DNA of 41,674 nucleotides, taken from IMG/VR virus record IMGVR_UViG_3300024415_000014, positions 1 to 41,674 of that record. The stretch is one strand, 5' to 3'. Both the position numbers and the translations under genes were made by a program. The notes below the pieces were generated by a model. That model saw nothing but the letters and a program-made list of their open reading frames with translations. It ran no database searches and was not told the DNA's origin. The DNA comes from a virus. This document shows positions 32,553 through 38,694 of this stretch, one piece after another; positions within the stretch are counted from its first letter, which is position 1; each line of letters opens with the position of its first letter.

Positions 32553-33002
32553 TTAGTTATATGCATATAGACAGGACCTAAGCAATTGCATCATTTCAAA
32601 ATAACTAGAACTAGGATTTGTCGTTATTAATTCATCTCTTGCTATTGTAAAAATATCTCTTCCGCTGAAGTCTTTAGCAAAGCCATCTGCGTTCGCGTCG
32701 ATTAGTAGTTTAACCATTTTTTTATTATTAGATCTAACCGCATACATTAAAGCTGTTTCCCCCTCTAAATCTATGGCATTAACATTTGCACCTTTTTCAA
32801 TTAAATATTTTGCTGTTTCAATATCCCCACTTTTTGCCACTTCATGTAATAACGTTTCGTTATATTCGTTTACTGAATCTACATCACCGCCAAAACATAA
32901 AAATCTATTTAATCTTTCGGTGTTGGTAACTTCAATATTTTGATTCCCGTTAAGAACCTCAATTAAATCTATTATTTTTGCGTTGTTGTTATTTGTAGTC
33001 AT
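32553..33002 (-). CDS. ankyrin-repeat protein, 149 aa
   Basis: After a 35-residue N-terminal region stand about three ankyrin repeats (GGDVDSVNEYNETLLHEVAKSGDIETAKYLIEKGANVNAIDLEGETALMYAVRSNNKKMVKLLIDANADGFAKD). The C-terminal region (SSSYFEMMQLLRSCLYAYN) is a helix. It ends with a 14-base overlap on the other ankyrin gene's alternative start. No signal peptide is seen. It is a probable co-transcribed partner of the second ankyrin gene. Role unknown, perhaps in host-cell interaction. Confidence 0.85.
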   Translation of the reverse strand: MTTNNNNAKIIDLIEVLNGNQNIEVTNTERLNRFLCFGGDVDSVNEYNETLLHEVAKSGDIETAKYLIEKGANVNAIDLEGETALMYAVRSNNKKMVKLLIDANADGFAKDFSGRDIFTIARDELITTNPSSSYFEMMQLLRSCLYAYN

Positions 33003-33036
33003 AATTGTGTATTCCGTTTTTTATTATTGTGTTAAG

Positions 33037-33052
33037 CCCCTATTGCTAGGGG
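33037..33052. terminator. small GC-rich hairpin between unknown and ankyrin genes
   Basis: CCCCTA and TAGGGG form a 6-bp stem with a four-base loop (TTGC, or GCAA on the minus strand). No T run follows on the minus strand, so it is a pause or processing structure rather than a full terminator. It separates the 33063 gene from the ankyrin pair. Confidence 0.35.
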
Positions 33053-33062
33053 TTGTATTGTT

Positions 33063-33620
33063 TTAAATTTGAGCTAGACAATGTAAGCCTGTACTCATAG
33101 GATTATCTTTGTGTAAAGTGCGTTTTATCTGGTTTGTAACAGACTTTCCGACAACACCCGTAAAATAATTTTGATCTGTAAAATATAAAGAGTTTTTATC
33201 AATCGTGTTATGAGTTAAAAATTGATAAGCATCTAATTTCGGCGATAAATTCATGCCACACCCACCGAGTGCTAATAATTGTAAAGTTTCGTCTTCTGTT
33301 TCTAGAGTAAAAGGTATTAACCCGCATTCTAACGCTATTTTTTCATTAAAAATACTAGGTTCAAATACTGTTGGCAGCCAACTTGCTCTTTCGTGATAAT
33401 CGTGTCGTATGTCTTCCTTTGCTATTTCTATTTCTTCTTTCTCTTCATCTGTTAGATTTTCGTTTAAATCCCCCTCGTTATATTCAATTTCATAAGGATA
33501 AATAAAATCATCAAAATCCATATATATATTTCCATTTCCGAATTCTTCTGAAAAATCAATTTTATGCTTAGTAAAAAAAGGCGTTTCGTATAAACCGCTA
33601 TTAAATAAAAATTTTTTCAT
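33063..33620 (-). CDS. unknown acidic protein of the accessory island, 185 aa
   Basis: Start MKKFLFNSGLYETPFF at 33620, chosen over an upstream frame that begins near the promoter. The protein is acidic (DLNENLTDEEKEEIEIAKED) and has no membrane or signal segments. It includes a cysteine/glycine motif (LLALGGCGMNL) and ends near the HCLAQI tail. No fold is recognised. It is first behind the promoter at 33678-33701 and upstream of two ankyrin genes, so it could be an effector or anti-defence gene. Confidence 0.6.
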   Translation of the reverse strand: MKKFLFNSGLYETPFFTKHKIDFSEEFGNGNIYMDFDDFIYPYEIEYNEGDLNENLTDEEKEEIEIAKEDIRHDYHERASWLPTVFEPSIFNEKIALECGLIPFTLETEDETLQLLALGGCGMNLSPKLDAYQFLTHNTIDKNSLYFTDQNYFTGVVGKSVTNQIKRTLHKDNPMSTGLHCLAQI

Positions 33621-33672
33621 AATTGTGTACTCGTTTGTTGTTGTTTTACCGCTTACCTTAAGCGATAACTGT

Positions 33673-33710
33673 ATAATAAAATAAAGTAAACAATTAGTCA
33701 ACAACTAATT
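33673..33710 (-). promoter_or_regulatory. sigma70 promoter with overlapping operator for the accessory island
   Basis: Minus strand: TTGACT (33701-33696), 17-base spacer, TATTAT (33678-33673). The -35 box is embedded in the inverted repeat AATTAGT-CAACA-ACTAATT (33692-33710). The start would be about 33666. The arrangement suggests repression, perhaps by one of the island's winged-helix proteins. Confidence 0.65.
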
Positions 33711-33820
33711 ATAATAATTTTATACAAAATACAGAATAAGCCAGAATATCAATAACTTAAAAGCGTATTTTTTTTTGTAGATTAAGTTGGGTTGAGTAAA
33801 AAGCTGCTCTTTTTTATTCG

Positions 33821-33829
33821 TGGTATAAT
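33821..33829 (+). promoter_or_regulatory. extended -10 late promoter before the TerS-like gene
   Basis: TGGTATAAT, followed by ATAAAAATT; there is no clear -35. It is the same late-promoter motif as at 750, 38652 and 41158, 29 bases before the TerS-like start codon. Confidence 0.55.
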
Positions 33830-33857
33830 AAAAATTAATTAATATTTTTAGTACAAA

Positions 33858-34451
33858 ATGGCTAAACTAGAAAAAGTAAAAGAATGTGAAGCAATCAAGC
33901 ATTGCATGGTTGGCAAACCAACAAAATATAAAAAAGAAGTTAATATTCCTTTGCTAATTAAATGCTTTATAAAAGGCGAAAGCGTACGCCAATATTGCGC
34001 AAAGGCTTTAATAACAGAACCCACTTTTTATAATTGGCTTAAAGATTACCCAGAATTTAAATATTGCTACGATATAGCTTTAAACTTTGCTGCTGATTTT
34101 TGGGAAAGAGTGCCGTTTGAAAATCCTGATTTCAATTACCCATATTTGCAAGCTGTTTTAAGAAGTAGGTTTGGATTAGGTAAATCAAAACTTAAACTAA
34201 CGGATAAAAAGCAGCCTATGGAGCTGATTGAATCCATTCAAGAAGGCTTAACAGATCAGAAAATTAACATACAAGATATAAAACCGCTTGTTGAGTTAAT
34301 ACAAGCAAAACACAAAATACTTGCAAACTTCGACACAGAAAACCAAGAACAAAAACGCTATAGCATTGAAGAGTGCCTTGAAATATCTGAAAAATTGCTT
34401 GGCGCTGCCGAGATACTTGAAAAGAGACAAGGGAATAAAGCTAATGAATAA
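33858..34451 (+). CDS. terminase small subunit-like protein
   Basis: Residues 25-85 hold a helix-turn-helix typical of small terminases: GKPTKYKKEVNIPLLIKCFIKGESVRQYCAKALITEPTFYNWLKDYPEFKYCYDIAL. After a middle part (PYLQAVLRSRFGLGKS) comes a long helical, coiled region. It would bind the packaging site and direct TerL. Unusually, TerL is 4.4 kb away, separated by accessory genes. The next gene overlaps its end by eight bases. Assignment is by pattern. Confidence 0.65.
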   Translation: MAKLEKVKECEAIKHCMVGKPTKYKKEVNIPLLIKCFIKGESVRQYCAKALITEPTFYNWLKDYPEFKYCYDIALNFAADFWERVPFENPDFNYPYLQAVLRSRFGLGKSKLKLTDKKQPMELIESIQEGLTDQKINIQDIKPLVELIQAKHKILANFDTENQEQKRYSIEECLEISEKLLGAAEILEKRQGNKANE

Positions 34452-34689
34452 AACTAATACAACAGATGCAATACGCAAAGCCGATCCTGATTTCTACTTT
34501 GAACATATCTATGAAAATGAAGACAAGAACTTTGATATGGCAAAAACCAAATATACTTTCAAACCTGAGGAAGTTGCAAAGTTAAAGAAAAGTCATGATT
34601 CTTGGGAAGATATTAAGCTTAAAGCATGGAGTGAGAAATATAGAGAAAATAAAAAACATAGTTCAGATGAGTTTGAGTATTTGCTATGA
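34444..34689 (+). CDS. hypothetical protein, 81 aa
   Basis: The ATG at 34444 overlaps the TerS-like stop. The protein (MNKTNTTDAIRKADPDFYFEHIYENEDKNFDMAKTKYTFKPEEVAKLKKSHDSW...) is acidic and helical. Its stop overlaps the next start (ATGA). It is probably made with the TerS-like protein; function unknown. Confidence 0.6.
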   Translation: MNKTNTTDAIRKADPDFYFEHIYENEDKNFDMAKTKYTFKPEEVAKLKKSHDSWEDIKLKAWSEKYRENKKHSSDEFEYLL

Positions 34690-35291
34690 AAAACAAAAAA
34701 GAGTTGTCTATCAATAATATTGTTTGCGTGCATTGTAAAAGTGAGCAATGCAAGAAAAGCGGTATTATAAAGGGAAATCAGCGTTATAAGTGCAAAAGTT
34801 GTAATAAATATTGGGCAAAACTAACCCAAGTAAATCCACCTAAAAAGAACACAGACAAATTTTGCTGCAAACATTGCGAAAGCACAAATTATGTAAAACA
34901 TGGCAAATCACGAGGTTTGCCAGTTTATAAGTGCAAAGATTGCAAGCGTACTTGGGTTGATACTGATTCAGTAAGAAAATTCTCTAAAAAAGCAATAGAA
35001 TGCGGTCATTGTAAAAAACTAGATGCTTTTAAAATAAATAGCTATTATGTAGCTTATTATGGAAGAACTAAAAATATATATAAATGCAATAGTTGTGGCA
35101 CAAGAACTAACGTTATTGTTGGTTCTTCTCAGCCTGAAATCACTAATAAAGAGATTACAGCTATAGATAAATTAGATATTAGTTACAAACTAGCTAAATG
35201 GAGAGAAAAATATTTAAAACGCAAAACCGAACCTAAAAAATATGAACCTATGTTGTATTTTTTAGATTATTTAAATGGCACAGGTATTTAA
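34686..35291 (+). CDS. triple zinc-ribbon protein (IS1-type ribbons), 201 aa
   Basis: Three successive zinc ribbons can be seen: CVHCKSEQCKKSG..RYKCKSCNKYW (about 14-44), CCKHCESTNYVKHG..VYKCKDCKRTW (about 60-92) and CGHCKKLDAFKINS..IYKCNSCGTRT (about 107-141). Each has the C-x2-C ... C-x2-C layout of InsA/IS1 and IS1595 transposase N-terminal domains. A helical C-terminal tail follows. No transposase catalytic domain is present. It is most likely a DNA-binding protein derived from a mobile element. Confidence 0.75.
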   Translation: MKNKKELSINNIVCVHCKSEQCKKSGIIKGNQRYKCKSCNKYWAKLTQVNPPKKNTDKFCCKHCESTNYVKHGKSRGLPVYKCKDCKRTWVDTDSVRKFSKKAIECGHCKKLDAFKINSYYVAYYGRTKNIYKCNSCGTRTNVIVGSSQPEITNKEITAIDKLDISYKLAKWREKYLKRKTEPKKYEPMLYFLDYLNGTGI

Positions 35292-35293
35292 AC

Positions 35294-35322
35294 TTGCTAT
35301 TTGAAATAAAAAATGGTATACT
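35294..35322 (+). promoter_or_regulatory. promoter in the gap after the zinc-ribbon gene
   Basis: TTGCTA (35294-35299), 17-base spacer, TATACT (35317-35322), with TGG before the -10. A second TATAAT overlaps at 35322-35327. No gene follows on this strand before the T-run terminator at 35378-35403. Confidence 0.5.
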
Positions 35323-35328
35323 ATAATA

Positions 35329-35403
35329 ACTAAAAAGAATTGTTAATTATATAACTTATAAATATAGTTTATCACTTACATACTTGATATTGTATGTTTT
35401 TTT
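35329..35403 (+). ncRNA. possible small RNA of about 75 bases
   Basis: A promoter (35294-35322) and a terminator hairpin with T run (35378-35403) enclose a short transcript of about 75 bases without an open reading frame of useful length. It begins CTAAAAAGAATTG and ends in the hairpin ACATAC...GTATGT. A noncoding regulatory RNA is possible. The evidence is only the two flanking signals. Confidence 0.35.
35378..35403 (+). terminator. intrinsic terminator, low GC stem
   Basis: ACATAC (35378-35383) pairs with GTATGT (35392-35397), loop TTGATATT, followed by a T run of six. The stem is short and AT-rich, but the T run is strong, so termination is plausible. Confidence 0.5.
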
Positions 35404-35428
35404 GTTATCTATAAAATCAGATATTAAA

Positions 35429-35533
35429 TCATAGGTTTTCTATTTCCTCTTGGTTTGTGATGTAGCTAAATTTTTCGATGCTTTTAGCTTTCATCTTGTT
35501 TTTGTATTCATAAGTAACTACAACCTTCACCAT
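35429..35533 (-). CDS. very small protein, 34 aa
   Basis: ATG at 35533 opens MVKVVVTYEYKNKMKAKSIEKFSY..., ending at TGA 35429-35431. No ribosome site is close; a GAGG lies about 18 bases upstream. The start codon lies in the loop of a perfect 12-bp hairpin (35517-35545). It may be a regulated small protein or not translated. Together with the preceding elements this gap of 306 bases is otherwise empty. Confidence 0.35.
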   Translation of the reverse strand: MVKVVVTYEYKNKMKAKSIEKFSYITNQEEIENL

Positions 35534-35545
35534 GAAGGTTGTAGT
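35517..35545 (-). promoter_or_regulatory. 12-bp hairpin holding a start codon in its loop
   Basis: ACTACAACCTTC (35517-35528) and GAAGGTTGTAGT (35534-35545) are perfect arms with a five-base loop ACCAT. On the minus strand the loop reads ATGGT and contains the ATG of the 34-residue gene. The hairpin could hide or expose the start, or be an operator. There is no T run directly after it. Confidence 0.45.
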
Positions 35546-35592
35546 GAAACCTCGCACTATTGCAAAGTTTTCTTAATCAGAATTATAAAAAA

Positions 35593-35620
35593 TAGCTTTA
35601 TAGCTTTATAGCTTTATAGC
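35593..35620. repeat. 8-bp tandem repeat TAGCTTTA at the end of the WGR gene
   Basis: Three full copies of TAGCTTTA (35593-35616) plus TAGC. The array covers the stop codon region of the minus-strand WGR gene. Because the unit is not a multiple of three, gain or loss of a copy would alter the last residues. Confidence 0.7.
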
Positions 35621-35816
35621 CTCTACTAAGCCTTTTCTTTGCTATTTGCTCGATAGTTTTTTTAACCTCTTCTTTGTTTTTACAGGGAATTACCTTGTAG
35701 TTGCCAAGATTACCGCCAATTTGTCCCCAAACACATATAACGTCAATAGTATTAAACAAGGTTTGTTGTTCAAATAATTTGTAATATTTATGCTTATTAG
35801 TCCAATATAGAAACAT
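35598..35816 (-). CDS. WGR-domain-like small protein, 72 aa
   Basis: The likely start is MFLYWTNKHKYYKLFEQQ at 35816; a longer form to 35891 would overlap the recombinase gene by 62 bases. The order LYW...YYKLFEQQTLFNTIDVICVWGQIGGNLGNYKVIPCKNKEEVKKTIEQIAKKRLSRGYK matches the WGR domain (VREWGRIG ... RRGY), with WGQIG replacing WGRIG. WGR domains bind nucleic acid ends in PARPs and in some bacterial toxins and defence proteins. Here the domain stands alone. Confidence 0.65.
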   Translation of the reverse strand: MFLYWTNKHKYYKLFEQQTLFNTIDVICVWGQIGGNLGNYKVIPCKNKEEVKKTIEQIAKKRLSRGYKAIKL

Positions 35817-35829
35817 AGTAAAATAAAAG

Positions 35830-36414
35830 TTAGGTTTCTGATTTGCAATGATTGTTAAGGTAGTAGTATAGGGTTGAGCGTCCAATACCATATTTTTTAG
35901 CTAAAGCCCCTTTATGTATTTTGTTAGTATCTGTTTCTTGAGCAAGAATAGACTTAATTTCTTCCGCTTGTTCGCTTGTTAATTTACGCTTGCGTTCATA
36001 AACCCCACGTTCTTTAGCCTTGGCAATTCCTTCGAGTTGACGCTCTCTGATTAGCCCATGTTCAAATTCAGCAAACGCACCCATAAGAGAAAGCATCAGT
36101 TGTGACATAGGCGATGCTGTGCTGGTAAATTCTAATCCCTCTTTTACAAAATTTACTTGTGCTTGTTTATCTGTAATAGTTTTAATAATGCGGCGTAAGT
36201 CATCTAGATTCCGTGCTAATCTATCCATACAATGTACATAAACAACATCACCATCACGAATATAATTTAACAACTCCGTAAGTTTAGGTCGTTTAGTATC
36301 TTTGCCTGACGCATGATCGGTAAAGATTAGATCAAGTTCCATGCCATCAAGTTGTCTTTCCGTGTTTTGTAATTTAGTGCTAACTCTTACGTAGCCTATT
36401 TTTTTACCGGTCAT
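35830..36414 (-). CDS. serine recombinase (resolvase/invertase family)
   Basis: The 194-residue protein has the small resolvase layout: YVRVST with catalytic Ser at residue 12, RQLDGMELD, DRLARNLDDLRRII (DRL-R), GAFAEFEHGLIRERQLEGIAKAKERGVYERK, and a C-terminal helix-turn-helix (GALAKKYGIGRSTLYYYL). It cuts and exchanges DNA at short sites. In a phage-plasmid it may resolve dimers, and it could also invert a segment. It overlaps the upstream DnaB-like gene by ATGA. Confidence 0.93.
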   Translation of the reverse strand: MTGKKIGYVRVSTKLQNTERQLDGMELDLIFTDHASGKDTKRPKLTELLNYIRDGDVVYVHCMDRLARNLDDLRRIIKTITDKQAQVNFVKEGLEFTSTASPMSQLMLSLMGAFAEFEHGLIRERQLEGIAKAKERGVYERKRKLTSEQAEEIKSILAQETDTNKIHKGALAKKYGIGRSTLYYYLNNHCKSET

Positions 36415-37229
36415 TGTTTTGTAAAGGTGTCTAAAGGGTACAAGCCTGTTGGCCCGTTTCTACTTTTATAAACATGTAAATATTTCTTATTTTTACATTC
36501 TAAAACATTTCGCATGTTTCCATTCATAATTTTTTCTTTTTTTTCTGTGTCGCAATAATTAAATCCTAAAAATATATGTATATTATTATCTAAAAACCAA
36601 TCACTAACTAAATTAAATCTTTTATGAATATCTACGCAATCACTAGTATAATCTGATTTAGAGGGAGTGAATATATCATCAATAAACACAGTAGTTGATG
36701 CTGTTGCTTTACTGCGATCTATACAATTTTGTATAAGTTCACTTATTTTAGAAAAAGACTGAGGATGATAATCATAAATTTGAAATTTATTTAATCGATC
36801 TGACAAATCGACAATACTGTTATTTGTAAATTTGCACTCGCTAAATTCCATATTATTTAATTTTTCGAACACATCTTCTGGTATTATATCTATTTGGCTT
36901 TTGTCTTTATAATATAATGCTTTTAATAACATGTGATAAACATAAGAGCCACTTTTTTCCCAAGTAAAAAAAAGAATGTTGTGATTAGGGGTATTTAATA
37001 AAATATTACTAAATAAGTTGATTCTAAAATACATATTATCGTCATTGATTAATGCTGTCGCTCCCCCAATGCTAAAATCCACCCGCAAGAAATCATTCAG
37101 TTTTTTACCTATACTAATAGGAATTGGCTCGTTAAGAAGATCTTTTTTAAATTGTTCTACTGTGTAACACGTATTATTTTCTTTTTCGTAGCGTTCTGTC
37201 ATAGTATTTATATTTTTGTAGTAAAACAT
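36411..37229 (-). CDS. DnaB-like RecA-fold protein lacking Walker A
   Basis: Start uncertain; the ATG at 37229 is used (37202 also possible). The 272 residues follow the DnaB helicase C-terminal domain: ISIGKKLNDFL, a region where the P-loop should be (about 54-70, GGATALINDDNMYFRI) without GKT/GKS, then HNILFFTWEKS, Walker-B-like TVFIDDIF (180-187), and RNGPTGLYPLDTF (257-269). The GK-T/S of Walker A is missing, so ATP binding is probably lost. It may be a decoy, clamp or inhibitor of a DnaB helicase. The gene is coupled to the recombinase gene. Confidence 0.6.
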   Translation of the reverse strand: MFYYKNINTMTERYEKENNTCYTVEQFKKDLLNEPIPISIGKKLNDFLRVDFSIGGATALINDDNMYFRINLFSNILLNTPNHNILFFTWEKSGSYVYHMLLKALYYKDKSQIDIIPEDVFEKLNNMEFSECKFTNNSIVDLSDRLNKFQIYDYHPQSFSKISELIQNCIDRSKATASTTVFIDDIFTPSKSDYTSDCVDIHKRFNLVSDWFLDNNIHIFLGFNYCDTEKKEKIMNGNMRNVLECKNKKYLHVYKSRNGPTGLYPLDTFTKQ

Positions 37230-37290
37230 TTTGAGCCGTTTCCAAAATGGAAAGAGTTGTTTTACGATTAAGCGATGCAAAAATTATTTT

Positions 37291-37312
37291 CTTGCTAATA
37301 TTGTTTAATTAG
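37291..37312. repeat. 22-bp direct repeat, copy at the 3' end of the small gene
   Basis: A 22-base sequence beginning CTTGCTAATATTG and ending TTTAATTAG occurs here and, exactly, at 37589-37610. This copy contains the stop codon of the 37305-37577 gene and precedes the DnaB-like gene on the minus strand. On the minus strand it carries a CTAAT...ATTAG inverted element. Confidence 0.85.
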
Positions 37313-37577
37313 GAAAAGCTTCCATAAATGACTGGTAACTCACTCCAATTTCTTCTGCTAATTGTTTGTGCTGTTCTTTTATAGATGGGCTCGGTATAAA
37401 TTGAGATTCTTTTAATACTCCTTCTTCGATATAACCAAATCTTTTAGTTTTTCTTTTAACAGAACCACCACCTATTCCTTTTAACCAATTAATAGCTTCG
37501 TGTAGTGTATAAAACGACTTGGCACGATGATTTAGCGCATCACAAATATCTGATTGAGCAAAAAACTTTTTTTTCAT
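37305..37577 (-). CDS. hypothetical regulator-like protein, 90 aa
   Basis: AAGGAG eight bases before the ATG at 37577 supports this start. The protein (MKKKFFAQSDICDALNHRAKSFYTLHEAINWLKG...SPSIKEQHKQLAEEIGVSYQSFMEAFPN) ends in a helix-turn-helix-like stretch (QLAEEIGVSYQSFMEAF). It is framed by the 22-bp direct repeats. A promoter with operator-like sites lies just upstream. It may control the DnaB-like/recombinase operon. Confidence 0.6.
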   Translation of the reverse strand: MKKKFFAQSDICDALNHRAKSFYTLHEAINWLKGIGGGSVKRKTKRFGYIEEGVLKESQFIPSPSIKEQHKQLAEEIGVSYQSFMEAFPN

Positions 37578-37588
37578 AATACATTCTC

Positions 37589-37610
37589 CTTGCTAATATT
37601 GTTTAATTAG
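37589..37610. repeat. 22-bp direct repeat, copy at the 5' leader of the small gene
   Basis: Exact second copy of the repeat at 37291-37312. It lies between the promoter (-10 at 37609-37614) and the ribosome site of the 37577 start. Both copies thus stand as leader elements before minus-strand genes. Confidence 0.85.
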
Positions 37611-37637
37611 TATATAATATATAAAACAACTTGTCTA
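37609..37637 (-). promoter_or_regulatory. minus-strand sigma70 promoter
   Basis: TAGACA (37637-37632), a 17-base spacer, TATACT (37614-37609). It drives the 37577 gene and probably the DnaB-like and recombinase genes behind it. The -35 box contains the TGTCTA half-site that recurs at 37690 and 37709. Confidence 0.65.
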
Positions 37638-37689
37638 GTTAAAAAGTAAATAACTTTATTAGACGTAAGGAAGGTATGAACTTATTTGT

Positions 37690-37716
37690 TGTCTAACTAC
37701 TACACCCTGTTAGACA
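37690..37716. promoter_or_regulatory. inverted repeat TGTCTAAC/GTTAGACA (operator candidate)
   Basis: Perfect 8-bp arms TGTCTAAC (37690-37697) and GTTAGACA (37709-37716) with an 11-base spacer. A further half-site TGTCTAG lies at 37632-37638 inside the minus-strand promoter. The site is between divergent genes (37577 leftward, 37740 rightward), as expected for a shared repressor. Confidence 0.55.
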
Positions 37717-37739
37717 CATTAAATTAAAAAGGTAAAAAC

Positions 37740-38117
37740 ATGAATATATCAGAAGCATTTAAACATTTATTTGATGGAAAGAAAATAAAACATAAAGATA
37801 TTGATAATCATATTTATTGTCTTTTAGAAGATGACATTGCTATCTACTACAGAAATTCTCGAAACGATGACAAGAAAGATGTTTATTATTCATTCGGTAC
37901 TACTGAACTTAGAATTGATTATAGTAAACTTGATAATTGGATGGTGGTTGACGAACCTTGTAATATTAGATTTGCAGAACATGCTAGAATAACAGTTCCC
38001 CAATTGATAAAAAACGGCTATACATTAAAAAGACTTAAAACCGGGAAGCGTTATAACAATACTGATACTTTTACTATAGAGGATATGGAAGCCAGTGATT
38101 GGGTAGTTGAGGATTAA
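37740..38117 (+). CDS. DUF2829/Tad2-like protein, 125 aa
   Basis: The start MNISEAFKHLFDGKKIKHKD... and the two ends DYSKLDNWMVVD (residues about 61-72) and TIEDMEASDWVVED (112-125) match the small phage family DUF2829, in which EAL..L..GKKV opens and DI.A.DW.VV closes the domain. Some members are Tad2 proteins that bind the signal molecule of Thoeris defence. AAGG seven bases before ATG supports the start. Identification is by pattern and may be wrong; the middle is less typical. Confidence 0.5.
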   Translation: MNISEAFKHLFDGKKIKHKDIDNHIYCLLEDDIAIYYRNSRNDDKKDVYYSFGTTELRIDYSKLDNWMVVDEPCNIRFAEHARITVPQLIKNGYTLKRLKTGKRYNNTDTFTIEDMEASDWVVED

Positions 38118-38118
38118 T

Positions 38119-38340
38119 ATGAGAAAGACGCAAAAAAATAAAGCAAACAAAAAACTCCAAGTAGCTTTACCATTTGGAAAAAAAAGTTTGGTTGAAGTAA
38201 AAAAAAATGAACAAGAAGCTTTTATATATTATGACACAGATAGTAAGACTATACGTGGATTTGGTTGTATGTTAAATAAAAAGGGGTGGGAAAATTTGGA
38301 TTTACCATCATTAGGCGTAATAAAAAAAGGAAGTATATAG
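38119..38340 (+). CDS. small basic protein, 73 aa
   Basis: ATG at 38119 with GAGG upstream is preferred over a TTG at 38107. MRKTQKNKANKKLQVALPFGKKSLVEVKKNEQEAFIYYDTDSK... is very basic at the start and beta-rich later. It may bind nucleic acid. The ATG follows one base after the previous stop, so it is in the same unit. No family is known. Confidence 0.6.
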   Translation: MRKTQKNKANKKLQVALPFGKKSLVEVKKNEQEAFIYYDTDSKTIRGFGCMLNKKGWENLDLPSLGVIKKGSI

Positions 38341-38351
38341 GTATATAAAAT

Positions 38352-38633
38352 ATGTCAAATCACGAAGGAAGCCATATGCTTAATGCTGTGCTAAAACTTT
38401 TAAAAGATGAATATAATTTTTTTGAAAACATATCAACTCAAGAATTACGAATAGATTTCATTAACAAAATATTGTCTATAGGATGTAGCGCCGATTGTAA
38501 TGATGGGGAGATATTAGAAGGGCTGGGTAGGTATTTGAATTATTGTTATTTATGCAAGAGTAGCACAGCAGATATTAACGAAGAAAGGGATATTTGCAAC
38601 AAGTGTTATGATGAGCATTATTCTTGGCCTTAA
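38352..38633 (+). CDS. small cysteine-rich protein, probable zinc binder, 93 aa
   Basis: The protein has a helical N-terminus and, at the end, C-x2-C...C-x2-C (YCYLCKSSTADINEERDICNKCYDE), which fits a zinc knuckle. Two further cysteines lie at CSADC. An AGG ribosome site precedes the ATG. It is the last gene before the TerL cluster. Function is unknown. Confidence 0.6.
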   Translation: MSNHEGSHMLNAVLKLLKDEYNFFENISTQELRIDFINKILSIGCSADCNDGEILEGLGRYLNYCYLCKSSTADINEERDICNKCYDEHYSWP

Positions 38634-38651
38634 TTCTATAAATTTGTTTTA

Positions 38652-38660
38652 TGCTATAAT
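38652..38660 (+). promoter_or_regulatory. extended -10 late promoter before the TerL cluster
   Basis: TGCTATAAT without a clear -35, the same class as at 750, 33821 and 41158. An inverted repeat GTATCAA-CAATTAA-TTGATAC (38666-38686) starts exactly where transcription should begin. It may be an operator or a 5' stem. Confidence 0.55.
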
Positions 38661-38694
38661 ACAAAGTATCAACAATTAATTGATACTATTTGCT

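Noticed and set aside
33795-33813. AAAAAG-CTGCT-CTTTTT hairpin before the TerS-like gene
   Set aside because: Only A/T pairs and one G/C pair, with no gene upstream to terminate; probably chance in an AT-rich gap.
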